Below, piece after piece: positions 9,901 to 16,192 of a stretch of DNA of 23,192 nucleotides; positions within the stretch are counted from its first letter, which is position 1; each line of letters begins with the position of its first letter. A program made the translations under genes and the position numbers. The stretch covers positions 1 to 23,192 of the forward strand of contig JAICSD010000008.1 of assembly GCA_025937075.1 (NCBI GenBank), in the 5' to 3' direction. Source of the DNA: Vicinamibacteria bacterium (lineage in GTDB: Bacteria > Acidobacteriota > Vicinamibacteria > Vicinamibacterales > 2-12-FULL-66-21). The notes under the pieces were generated by a model. The model worked only from the letters and a program-made list of their open reading frames with translations, did not search any database and was not told where the DNA came from.

Positions 9901-10275
9901 AGCGGGACGCTCGTGAGCGGCGAACGGCCGTCGACCTCGCCGACGGTTGCGGGAGACATCGTGTTCTACACGACCACCACCGAGAACTCGGGGACGCCGT
10001 GCGCCGATCCGACAGCGAGCTTGCGCGCGCTCACGTACATCGGCACCGCCGCCTACGACGCGAACGGCGATGGGAAGATCGCCAACAACGAGAGCAACGT
10101 CGCGGCGACGGCGACCGGCCGCGCGACGGCGCCGTTCATCGTCGATCAGCACCTGTATTTCGGCACGATCGACTCGACGGGCACGAACGTGCAGGCGTTC
10201 GGCGACAGCCAGGACTTCAACAACGGCGTGGGCCAGGTAGGCGTCCGCATCCTGTCATGGCGGGAAATCCGCTAG
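6952..10275 (+). CDS. pilY1: PilY1-like pilus tip / assembly protein
   Basis: A 1107-residue exported protein, near the usual PilY1 length. The signal peptide ends at TASA before QLDP (residue ~25). A von Willebrand A-like region follows, beginning IIVLDTSLAM (D44, S46); the later metal-site strand reads VLITGGKD near 315, so the MIDAS is degenerate. From about 614 comes the PilY1-type beta-propeller with IFVGANDGMMHAID and EVWAFIPYNLLP, and later GDIDGRYWRFSFG. Residues 1036-1047 (DANGDGKIANNE) form a complete EF-hand-type loop. PilY1 proteins sit at the pilus tip, aid assembly against retraction and can act in adhesion. It is the only PilY1 in the window, so it may serve both minor-pilin modules. 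Confidence 0.92.
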   Translation: MKNNKRTVLLALAAIVGWSVTASAQLDPLTLIRRVPPTVIIVLDTSLAMLQDGSGNLYDPGFYSRTADPAVMASFSNITSGVTYRRILKGFAYSSTGKYTATTISAVPATWDPSNPATLNASADIAGFLGPTRYQIARIGIAQAVNENNSATARWGLIRLRQKSPSWRSTPGGASTGGNDCDKPVTVSDPLQIARGDSTPCNAGGLGKYVTHIPKVGNGGASDASYAQSSAPSGTVVVTPAANTANSIYTLVNRVPGDPAGIIPAGVGGVSGGVQFADRPLSFALDDAKSAAISSISADASATRGCRNVIVVLITGGKDSGDSSYLGANDVTTRASQFASVTGGGVTNKRIPIHVIGVKVPSTEEAQLRTVAANSGGAYHNVTTDIEIAAWINYAVQAGYAREADVDAGNPSEFAVASPIVGTVNMKGAKDATGTALVNDEVHLQNVPTNAVLPQRSNVMITGGFELPGFYGRLRAFRVYKPAADTTQPSGFKFVKDGARLWPDLDSRPSLAGQARTPADPNTRNIYTYVPDGSGGGSLMAFTTANVSTLATHMNLSAADATTVISLVRAQPLGAIIGSTPALMDAPSLDPPPDDDYGRSDAPGTFAGDHATRRSLIFVGANDGMMHAIDARTGYEVWAFIPYNLLPKLRTLYDGQPVEQYEYFVDSSPKLAEVKISGVWHSLMLFGEGPGGIFYQCFDVTEAGMGVDPTRDDISAVNDLLLKFDTAGESITFKWAFPDYNHFDPTFKQTFTLSDGTVGGKLTLWGDLTSSATYAEKTVGFTWSDPAVGALNSGRTKTGVVVGSGYFPDIETLIPNRGASAPKAGATIYLLDVTTGTPIGNSSGASCATYNASGTGCLQVGDVNNSRKNALQADPTAAGLSGSPVISKAFIGDIDGRYWRFSFGDTGAISATLMVDTGMPIYASSALLFVGSADLYTFFATGSDMLPPAASGGTGTYKLYGLKDNYPAAATTKFAISLATVSASGTLVSGERPSTSPTVAGDIVFYTTTTENSGTPCADPTASLRALTYIGTAAYDANGDGKIANNESNVAATATGRATAPFIVDQHLYFGTIDSTGTNVQAFGDSQDFNNGVGQVGVRILSWREIR

Positions 10276-11165
10276 ACGCCGTCGTCTGCGACGTCTGCGG
10301 CGCGAAGTACAACGCCGACAGGACACGGTGTCCGCGCTGCCGCGCGCGCCGCGTCCAGATCGACCCTGGCGTCGCGGCGGCGAGAAGCCGCAGGTTCGCG
10401 ATTGCCGGCGCGAGCCTCGCCGCGCTTGCGCTGACGGGCGTTGGCGCCTTCTGGCTGACGACGCCCGGGATTCGAGCCGCCGCGCCGGCGAAGTCCGCAG
10501 CACGCGCTGCGGCGGCGGCGCCGGCCGCAGCAGCGCCGCGCGATCCGCACGCGTTCATGGATGCGTCGGCGATTGCGCGCCAGGCGTACGAAAAGGGGGA
10601 CTTTCCGTCCGCGCTGGAGCAATTTCACGACGCGGTGTCGAAGAATCCCCGGGATCCCGAAGCCCTGAACAATCTCGGCCAGGTGCTCGTGCGGCTGGGC
10701 AAGACCACCGAAGCCATCCCGTACTTCGATCGGGCCATCGAGCTGAACCCGGACCGCTGGTCGTACCAGTTCAATCGCGCGCGCGCAGCCGGGCTGCTGG
10801 AACAGTGGAGCGACTGCATCGCCGGCTACCGTAGAGCGCAGCAACTGTTCCCCAATGACTACGCGACGACCTACAACCTCGCGTTCGCGCTGCACAAATC
10901 GGGCGACGAAGAAGGCGCCGTCGTCGAATACGGGAGCGCGATCGACCTGGCGCCCGAAGACGGGTCGTTCCGCCGAGCACTGGGCATCAGCCTCGAGCGC
11001 CTGAAGAGAAATGCGGAGGCAGCCGCCGCGTACGTGAAGTACCTCGAGCTGACGCCCGACGCTCCGGATGCCGCGCAGGTGCGGGAGCGGATCGCGCAAT
11101 TGACGCGGACGTCGGCACCGTCAGACCCGAGCGTACCGCAGTCGCCCGCCGCGAGGCGACCATGA
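10257..11165 (+). CDS. Zinc-ribbon, single-TM, TPR protein
   Basis: A 302-residue protein whose ATG lies 19 bases inside the end of pilY1. Residues 11-28 hold two CxxC pairs (C11/C14 and C25/C28), a small zinc ribbon. After a basic stretch comes one membrane segment (FAIAGASLAALALTGVGAFW, about 48-67), then an Ala/Pro-rich linker, then about five TPR units from ~100 to ~290, for example AIPYFDRAIELNP and YNLAFALHKSGDEEGAVVEY. The ribbon would be cytoplasmic and the TPR domain periplasmic, a layout that could link cytoplasm and envelope. It has no partner in module B. The function is not known; a scaffold for the pilus machine is a guess from context. Confidence 0.8.
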   Translation: MAGNPLDAVVCDVCGAKYNADRTRCPRCRARRVQIDPGVAAARSRRFAIAGASLAALALTGVGAFWLTTPGIRAAAPAKSAARAAAAAPAAAAPRDPHAFMDASAIARQAYEKGDFPSALEQFHDAVSKNPRDPEALNNLGQVLVRLGKTTEAIPYFDRAIELNPDRWSYQFNRARAAGLLEQWSDCIAGYRRAQQLFPNDYATTYNLAFALHKSGDEEGAVVEYGSAIDLAPEDGSFRRALGISLERLKRNAEAAAAYVKYLELTPDAPDAAQVRERIAQLTRTSAPSDPSVPQSPAARRP

Positions 11166-11734
11166 AACAGGAGAGATCGGACGTGCCTACGATGTCCCGT
11201 ATCGGCTGGCTGTTCGTCGCGTTCGCGCTGGCCGCCTCGAGCGCCGCCGCTCAGACGCTCGGAGACGTTGCCCAGAAGGAAGCGGCGCGCCGGAAGGCGT
11301 CCGGCGTCACAGCGCAGAAGGTCTACACGAATGATGATCTGAAAGTAGTACCTCCGCCGTCCAGTCCGGCTCCTGCTCTCTCCGGTTCCGCACCCGCGCA
11401 AACGGCCGCGGATGCGAAAAAGCCCGAGGAGAACAAGCCGCCGGAAGAGGAGAAAGGCGAGAGCTACTGGCGCGGGCGGATGGCGCAGGCGCGCGAAGAG
11501 CTTCGGCGTAACGAGATGTTCCGGGATGCCCTGCAGACGAAGATCAACTCGCTGTCGAACGACTTCGCCGCGCGCGACGATCCGGCACAGCGGGCGCAGA
11601 TCGCCAACGATCGCCAGCAGTCGCTGGCGGAACAGGCGCGCGTGACGAGCGACATCGAAAAGAACACGAAGGCTATCGGCGATATCGAAGAAGAAGCGCG
11701 GCAGGCAGGGGTGCCGCCCGGATGGCTCCGCTGA
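11162..11734 (+). CDS. Secreted coiled-coil protein, module A copy
   Basis: A ~190-residue protein of unknown function. The ATG at 11162 overlaps the previous stop, but an internal ATG at 11192 gives a cleaner signal peptide (IGWLFVAFALAASSAAA). After it come LGDVAQKEAARRKA, the motif VYTNDDLK, a Pro/Ala-rich linker, and a long charged helix likely to be a coiled coil, ending EEEARQAGVPPGWLR. The segment DFAARDDPAQRAQ and the C terminus are nearly identical in the protein at 15563, showing the two are paralogues. Each closes a minor-pilin module, so a role in pilus assembly or envelope anchoring is likely, but no biochemical activity can be read from the sequence. Confidence 0.8.
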   Translation: MKQERSDVPTMSRIGWLFVAFALAASSAAAQTLGDVAQKEAARRKASGVTAQKVYTNDDLKVVPPPSSPAPALSGSAPAQTAADAKKPEENKPPEEEKGESYWRGRMAQAREELRRNEMFRDALQTKINSLSNDFAARDDPAQRAQIANDRQQSLAEQARVTSDIEKNTKAIGDIEEEARQAGVPPGWLR

Positions 11735-11755
11735 TACGACCGAATGCTTTAGCAT

Positions 11756-11775
11756 GTGACATCTCCTGATGTCGC
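11756..11775 (+). promoter_or_regulatory. Inverted repeat enclosing the kinase start codon
   Basis: GTGACATC-TCCT-GATGTCGC can fold into an eight-pair stem (one G-T pair) with a four-base loop. The ATG of the kinase (11769-11771) lies in the right arm. A smaller hairpin (ATGC/GCAT, 11744-11755) precedes it. There is no obvious Shine-Dalgarno sequence between the module A stop and this ATG. In RNA the stem could hide the start codon; as DNA it could be an operator. Both readings are inference. Confidence 0.4.
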
Positions 11776-13028
11776 GCTCGGGAACCCTCCTCCTCGGTCT
11801 CACGGCGATCGTTGCCGCCCTCTCGGCGGTGCTGGCGTTTGCCGTGCTCCGCTTCTTTGCGGCGGCGCGCGCGTTCTCGCAGCGCCATCGCGAAGACGGC
11901 AGCGAAACGGCCTTCATGACGGGCGCGCTGGAGGACGCGGTTCAGCGTCTGCGCGTGCAGGAACGCGCGATGAAGGCGCGCGCGGAAGCCTCCGAGCGCC
12001 TCAGCAGCGAAATCATTGCGAGCATGACATCGGGCCTGCTCGTCGTCGGCGACGACCGGCGCATCCGGACGCTGAACCCGGCAGGGCAGAAGATGCTCGG
12101 CATCGCGCAGCACGAAGGGGACTTTCGCGAGGTGCTCGCCGGCGCCAGCCCACTTGCCGATGTCGTGGACGAATGCCTCGGAACGGTGCGACCCGTGTTG
12201 CGACGCGCCGTCAAGCTTCCGGAAGGGCGGGGCGCGACGCACCTTGGCGTGACCGTCTCACCGATTCGCGACGAGGGCGGCCATGCGCACGGCGCGATCT
12301 GCCTCTTCAGCGACCTCAGCGAGATCGTCGAGCTGGAGGATCAGCTGCGCCTGAAGGACAGTCTCGCGAGACTCGGCGAGATGACCGCCGGAATCGCGCA
12401 CGAATTCCGCAACGGGCTCGCGACGATTCACGGGTACGCGCGTCTGCTGGATCTCGAGCAGCTGCCTTCGGAGTTCCAGCAGTACGTCCGGGGCATTCGC
12501 GATGAAACCGAGGCGCTCGGGCAGGTCGTCACGAATTTCCTGAATTTCGCGAAGCCGACTCAGCTCGCACTGGCGCAGGTCGACATGGCGGCGCTGGCAG
12601 AGCGCGCGGCAGACGAGATCCGCGCGGAAGCGGCCGCGCGGCGGGGCGCGGTCGCCGTCCGCGGCGAGTTCGGCTCGGTTGAGGGGGATGAGGTCCTGTT
12701 GCGGCAGGCTCTCAGCAATCTGTGCCGCAACGCGCTCGAGGCCTGCACCGGTGCCGATGTCTCACCGCAGATCGTCGTCGAAGGCGCGATCGATCGCGGA
12801 CAGGGACAGCAGCGCATCTCGGTGACGGACAACGGTCCGGGCCTCGACGAAGCGAGCGCCGCGCGTGTTTTCCGCCCTTTCTTCACGACAAAGCTGCACG
12901 GAACCGGCCTCGGCCTCTCGCTCGTGCAGAAAGTGATCGTGACGCACAACGGCCGGATCTCCGTCCAGCCGCGTCCGGGCGCCGGCGCTCGCTTCCTCGT
13001 CACGCTTCCTCTGATGCCGCAGTCGTAG
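11769..13028 (+). CDS. PAS-domain sensor histidine kinase (PilS/NtrB-like)
   Basis: A 419-residue membrane kinase. One hydrophobic stretch (about 6-33) anchors it; a helical linker leads to a PAS-like domain (about 78-190, with GLLVVGDDRRIRTLNPAG). The HisKA box is GIAHEFRNGLATIHGYARLL with H211 as phosphorylation site. The ATPase domain shows the N box (NLCRNALEA, about 317), DNGPGLD (about 354), FFTTK and GTGLGLSLVQK. No periplasmic sensor domain is visible. The HEFRN type of HisKA is common in NtrB/PilS/AtoS kinases that pair with NtrC regulators, and such a regulator lies at 16193, past module B. Together they probably control pilin expression. Confidence 0.9.
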   Translation: MSRSGTLLLGLTAIVAALSAVLAFAVLRFFAAARAFSQRHREDGSETAFMTGALEDAVQRLRVQERAMKARAEASERLSSEIIASMTSGLLVVGDDRRIRTLNPAGQKMLGIAQHEGDFREVLAGASPLADVVDECLGTVRPVLRRAVKLPEGRGATHLGVTVSPIRDEGGHAHGAICLFSDLSEIVELEDQLRLKDSLARLGEMTAGIAHEFRNGLATIHGYARLLDLEQLPSEFQQYVRGIRDETEALGQVVTNFLNFAKPTQLALAQVDMAALAERAADEIRAEAAARRGAVAVRGEFGSVEGDEVLLRQALSNLCRNALEACTGADVSPQIVVEGAIDRGQGQQRISVTDNGPGLDEASAARVFRPFFTTKLHGTGLGLSLVQKVIVTHNGRISVQPRPGAGARFLVTLPLMPQS

Positions 13029-13041
13029 ACGGGCGGTGCGT

Positions 13042-13074
13042 GTGCGGAGCGCGGGGTGCGGAGTGCGGGGTGCG
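13042..13074 (+). repeat. Heptamer tandem repeat (GTGCGGR)n
   Basis: Four full and one partial copies of a 7-base unit: GTGCGGA, GCGCGGG, GTGCGGA, GTGCGGG, GTGCG. It starts 13 bases after the kinase stop. The rest of the 206-base gap to pilV of module B contains a candidate sigma-54 site and no gene. The complementary motif (CCCGCAC-like) recurs in degenerate form at about 13255-13294, inside the leader of that pilV. Confidence 0.65.
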
Positions 13075-13195
13075 TTGCAGATCCTGCTTCTTCATCCGCG
13101 ACCGCGCGCCGCAAATCCTACGTACTTTCTGGACGTCCCGCCAATTCGCTCGCAAGAACCATAGGAAATCTGATGCCTGTCCTGCCGACGCGTCC

Positions 13196-13211
13196 AGGTG
13201 CGTCCCTTGCA
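13196..13211 (+). promoter_or_regulatory. Candidate sigma-54 (RpoN) promoter of pilin module B
   Basis: AGGTGCGTCCCTTGCA fits TGGCACG-N4-TTGCW. GG is at 13197-13198 and GC at 13209-13210 with ten bases between, the C and G of the -24 element are present, and the -12 element is a perfect TTGCA. Transcription would begin near 13222, 13 bases before the GTG of pilV. It shares CCCTTGC with the site before module A, which supports common control by the NtrC-type regulator at 16193. The upstream 120 bases could hold activator sites; none was recognised by eye. Confidence 0.55.
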
Positions 13212-13234
13212 GACACGACTCGGCGAGTTGAATC

Positions 13235-13843
13235 GTGTCGAAGTTCCCATTTAGCACGCCCACGCCCGCCCTCACGCCGCACCCCGCCTCAGGGTTCAGC
13301 CTCATCGAGGTCCTCGTTGCCGCCGCGCTCCTTATCGTGGCCGCGGCAGGTGTTGGCCAACTGCTGGCGCTGGGCCTGCAAACGACCGAGAGCGGACGCG
13401 AAACGACGAGCACTGGTGCGCTGGCATCCCAGAAGATGGAGCAGCTTCGTTCCCTGACGTGGACGTACGACGAAGCGGGCGCACCGAGTTCGGATGCCTA
13501 CACCGATCTGAGTCGCGATCCGCCCGCGTCGGGTGGCCGCGGGCTCGATCCCTCGCCGCCAGGGACGCTCGATCGCGATGTCGCCGGATACGTCGACTAC
13601 CTCGATGCACGCGGGAGGTGGATCGGTGCAGGTCCGGATCCGCCTCCGGACGCGATGTTCGTCAGACGCTGGGCGATCCAGACGCTTGGCGACGATCCGC
13701 AGGATACGCGTGTGTTGATTGTGCTCGCGGCTGTGGTCACGGAGGATCGAGCAGCGATCGGGACGGGTGTGTCGCGGGCGCGCCTGCCGCGCGATACCGT
13801 TCTGGTGTCGCTCGAGACGAGACAGCGTGGAGTGTCATGGTGA
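13235..13843 (+). CDS. pilV: PilV-like minor pilin, module B
   Basis: A ~202-residue prepilin starting at a GTG. The 20-residue leader (rich in Pro/Thr) ends in Gly and is followed by FSLIEVLVAAALLIVAAAGV, with Glu at +5. LASQKMEQLRSLTWTYDEAG and AGYVDYLDARG align with the module A PilV, so the genes are duplicates that have diverged substantially. The EF-hand-like loop is weaker here (DRDVAGYVDYLD, with Ala for the central Asp), and the cysteines of the module A protein are missing. The leader is encoded by C-rich repeat-like DNA. The stop lies inside the start of pilW. Confidence 0.83.
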   Translation: MSKFPFSTPTPALTPHPASGFSLIEVLVAAALLIVAAAGVGQLLALGLQTTESGRETTSTGALASQKMEQLRSLTWTYDEAGAPSSDAYTDLSRDPPASGGRGLDPSPPGTLDRDVAGYVDYLDARGRWIGAGPDPPPDAMFVRRWAIQTLGDDPQDTRVLIVLAAVVTEDRAAIGTGVSRARLPRDTVLVSLETRQRGVSW

Positions 13844-14856
13844 ACGCCATGCGCAGGGAACAGGGGTTCACCCTGATCGAAGTCCTCGTCGCGGCGGCAG
13901 TCCTGATGGCGCTGTCTGCGACTGCCGTGGCACTGGCGCGGGCGGCGCGAACCGCTTCGGCCGCGGTGGGCGACATGAGCGACGTCCAGCAGCGGTTCCG
14001 CGTCTCGGCGGACCTCATTCAGCACGACATGTCGCTCGCAGGGGCGGGCACCGGCACGGGAGGACCGCTCATTCGCTTCCTGCCCGCGCTGCGTCCGGGA
14101 GCGGGCGTTGCGGGCGACACGGACCTCACGTTCGCCGCGGACCGACTCACGGTGTTATACGTGCCGCAGACCGCCGCGGACGCCGTCCTTGCCACCGCGG
14201 TGCCCGCGACGCTGACGACGGTGGCCGTTTCGGGAGGTGCGTGTGCTCGCGATGCTGCGTGCGGTTTCGCTGCGGGTATGCAGACGCTCGTCTACGACGC
14301 ACGCGGGCCCGGTTTTGGCTACGACGTGTTCGTGGTCGCCGACGCGTCGGGCGGCGTGCTCACGCGGACGTCGGGCACGTTCGCGCGCGTCTACTCGCCG
14401 TCCGCGCAGGTGAGCGAGGTGGTGCAGCGCACCTACTACCTCGATACGTCCGGCCCCGGCCCGCCGCGGTTGATGCGCGGCGACGGCCGCTCCGCATTCC
14501 CCGTCGTGGACGGCATTCAGGCGCTCTCGTTCCGCTACTTTGCGGATCCCGATCCGTCGAGCGTCTCGCCTGCCGGCGCTGCGGACGGAACGTGCGTCTA
14601 CGGCGCCGGTTCGCCGCCGGTGCCGCTGCTGTCGCCGCTGGGTGGCGTGTCGCTTGCGGAGCTGACCGCGGCGGAATTGACGGACGGTCCGTTCTGCGGC
14701 ATCGCGCCGAACCGGTTCGACGCCGACCTGCTGCGCGTTCGGCGTGTCCGTGTGTCCCTGCGCGTCGATCCGCCGCCCGATTCCGCGGGGCGGCCGTCGC
14801 CCGCGATGGAGCTCTCGTTCGACGTGTCACCGCGCAACCTGAATGCCTGGCGTTGA
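13837..14856 (+). CDS. pilW: PilW-like minor pilin, module B
   Basis: A 339-residue prepilin starting at ATG 13837, overlapping pilV by seven bases; ATG 13849 is an alternative. The leader ends EQG and cleavage before FTLIEVLVAAAVLMALSATA leaves Glu at +5. It shares with the module A PilW the helix DVQQRFRVSADLIQHDMSLAG, TYYLDTS, LTDGPFC, FDADLLRVRRVRVSLRV and the terminal SPRNLN. It is about 37 residues shorter. Paired cysteines (GACARDAACG) match the position of CPQGEELCG in module A. The expected role is in an alternative minor-pilin complex. Confidence 0.85.
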   Translation: MVNAMRREQGFTLIEVLVAAAVLMALSATAVALARAARTASAAVGDMSDVQQRFRVSADLIQHDMSLAGAGTGTGGPLIRFLPALRPGAGVAGDTDLTFAADRLTVLYVPQTAADAVLATAVPATLTTVAVSGGACARDAACGFAAGMQTLVYDARGPGFGYDVFVVADASGGVLTRTSGTFARVYSPSAQVSEVVQRTYYLDTSGPGPPRLMRGDGRSAFPVVDGIQALSFRYFADPDPSSVSPAGAADGTCVYGAGSPPVPLLSPLGGVSLAELTAAELTDGPFCGIAPNRFDADLLRVRRVRVSLRVDPPPDSAGRPSPAMELSFDVSPRNLNAWR

Positions 14857-14929
14857 ACCCGAACCCTGAACGTTGAACCATGAACCCAGCGAACCAGACC
14901 CTGCACGCCGAACCCCGAACCCCGAACGT
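14854..14929 (+). repeat. Heptamer tandem repeat (TGAACCC / CGAACCC)n
   Basis: Units of about seven bases, TGAACCC and variants, run from 14854 to 14887, and CGAACCC twice plus CGAACGT from 14909 to 14929. The array begins in the last codon and stop of pilW and continues through the first ~17 codons of pilX, so the PilX leader (AEPRTPN) is made from repeat DNA. It is a different sequence from the array at 13042 but has the same period. Confidence 0.65.
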
Positions 14930-15566
14930 GGGCAGCTCGGCGACCGGCATCGCCCTCGTCGTCACGCTGCTCCTCACCAGCCTGCTGACGACCCTCGGCC
15001 TCGCGCTCATGCTGCTGAGCACCGGCGAGAGCTGGCTGAGCACTGCGTACCGCACGTCCCAGGAGCTGTCGTATGCGGCTGACGCCGCCGTCGCGCGCGT
15101 GCAGATCGATCTGACCCGCGCGGCCGACTGGACGCCGCTGCTGTCCTCGTCCGGTGCCCCATCGTCCTTCAACGACGGCTCGGCCCAGCCGCGCCTGACG
15201 GACTCGACGACCCTCGATCTGGACGCGGAAACCCGTGCCTTGCAGGCAAAGTCTGACGCGTTGTACGGCTCCAGTGATCCGGACCGCCCGATGTGGCGGC
15301 TCTACGCACACGCGCCACTGTCGACGCTCACGGCCGGTTCTCCGGCGCCCCCGATCTACCTGGCCGCCTGGATTGCCGATGATCGCGAGGACGGAGACGG
15401 AAATGCGCTGGCGGACGCAAACGGCCGCCTGTATGTGCACGCGGAGGCGTTCGCGCCTGCCGGTGCGCGCCGAGGCATCGAAGCCACGTTCGGCCGTACG
15501 GCTGCGGTTGGCCCGTCCGGCTCACCGTCGGCCGTGCAGATGCTGGCCTGGCGGGAGTTGCGATGA
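14880..15566 (+). CDS. pilX: PilX-like minor pilin, module B
   Basis: A 228-residue protein from ATG 14880. The leader ends near SSATG, then IALVVTLLLTSLLTTLGLAL and STAYRTSQELSYAADAAVAR give the PilX_N pattern. The C-terminal half (MWRLYAHAPL, YLAAWIADD, LYVHAEAFAPAGARR) aligns with the module A PilX. The Asp-rich loop is kept at 167-182 (DDREDGDGNALADANG). It lacks the ~25-residue charged tail of the paralogue and instead ends MLAWRELR, like the end of PilY1 (LSWREIR). The true start may be further in, because the first codons are encoded by the heptamer repeat. The stop overlaps the next ATG. Confidence 0.82.
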   Translation: MNPANQTLHAEPRTPNVGSSATGIALVVTLLLTSLLTTLGLALMLLSTGESWLSTAYRTSQELSYAADAAVARVQIDLTRAADWTPLLSSSGAPSSFNDGSAQPRLTDSTTLDLDAETRALQAKSDALYGSSDPDRPMWRLYAHAPLSTLTAGSPAPPIYLAAWIADDREDGDGNALADANGRLYVHAEAFAPAGARRGIEATFGRTAAVGPSGSPSAVQMLAWRELR

Positions 15567-16180
15567 AGCCAGTTGGACCTGCCGGAACTCTGCTACACTC
15601 TCGCTACACGATGATCGCGGATTCGTGCTGCGCCAGCCGAGCGCCCCTCCGGCTCTGCTCCGTTGCCATCGCCATCGCGGGTTCGGCGATCGCCTTCGCG
15701 CAGGACGGGCCCACGCTCGCGGACATCGCGCGCAAAGCGCAGGAGCAACGCCAGCGGGCGGTTACCCGGGTCTACACGAACGACGACCTGAAGACCCAGG
15801 GACTTCCTGCTCCCGCCCCGACGCCGGCAGCTGCACCACAGGTGAAGAGCGACACCGCCGCGCCGTCTGCGGCCGAAAAGCCCGCGCCGGCGGGTGCCGA
15901 TACGGAAGACGCGTGGCGCGCGCGTATCGTGCGGGCCCGGGATGATCTTCACCGGAACGAGGTCTTTGCCGAGGCGCTCCAGAGCCGAATCAACGCGCTG
16001 ACCTCCGATTTTGCCGCCCGCGACGATCCGGCCCAGCGCGCGCAGCTCGCCGACGATCGCCAGAAGGCGCTGGAGGAGCTCGAGCGCGTGAAGAAGGACA
16101 TCGAGACCAGCCGCAAGGCTGTCGCCGACATCGAGGAGGAGGCGCGCAAAGCCGGGGTCCCGCCCGGCTGGCTGCGCTGA
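15563..16180 (+). CDS. Secreted coiled-coil protein, module B copy
   Basis: A ~205-residue paralogue of the protein at 11162. The ATG at 15563 overlaps the pilX stop; ATG 15611 gives a shorter signal peptide (LCSVAIAIAGSAIAFA then QDGP). It keeps LADIARKAQEQRQRA, VYTNDDLK, a Pro/Ala linker, and a coiled-coil region with DFAARDDPAQRAQLADDRQ, and ends EEEARKAGVPPGWLR. Fourteen of the last fifteen residues equal those of the module A copy, while signal peptide and linker differ. That points to strong constraint on the C terminus. The function is unknown. It ends 12 bases before the response regulator and is probably co-transcribed with it. Confidence 0.8.
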   Translation: MKPVGPAGTLLHSRYTMIADSCCASRAPLRLCSVAIAIAGSAIAFAQDGPTLADIARKAQEQRQRAVTRVYTNDDLKTQGLPAPAPTPAAAPQVKSDTAAPSAAEKPAPAGADTEDAWRARIVRARDDLHRNEVFAEALQSRINALTSDFAARDDPAQRAQLADDRQKALEELERVKKDIETSRKAVADIEEEARKAGVPPGWLR

Positions 16181-16192
16181 ACGCGGTTTCCA

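Noticed and set aside
13042..14929. CRISPR array or IS ends around module B
   Set aside because: The repeats are 7-base tandem units without spacers; no cas gene, transposase, long terminal inverted repeat or target duplication was seen.
15573..15599. Sigma-70-like promoter TTGGAC / TACACT before the module B coiled-coil gene
   Set aside because: The spacer is only 15 bases and the site lies within an overlapping operon; the match is no better than chance in this composition.
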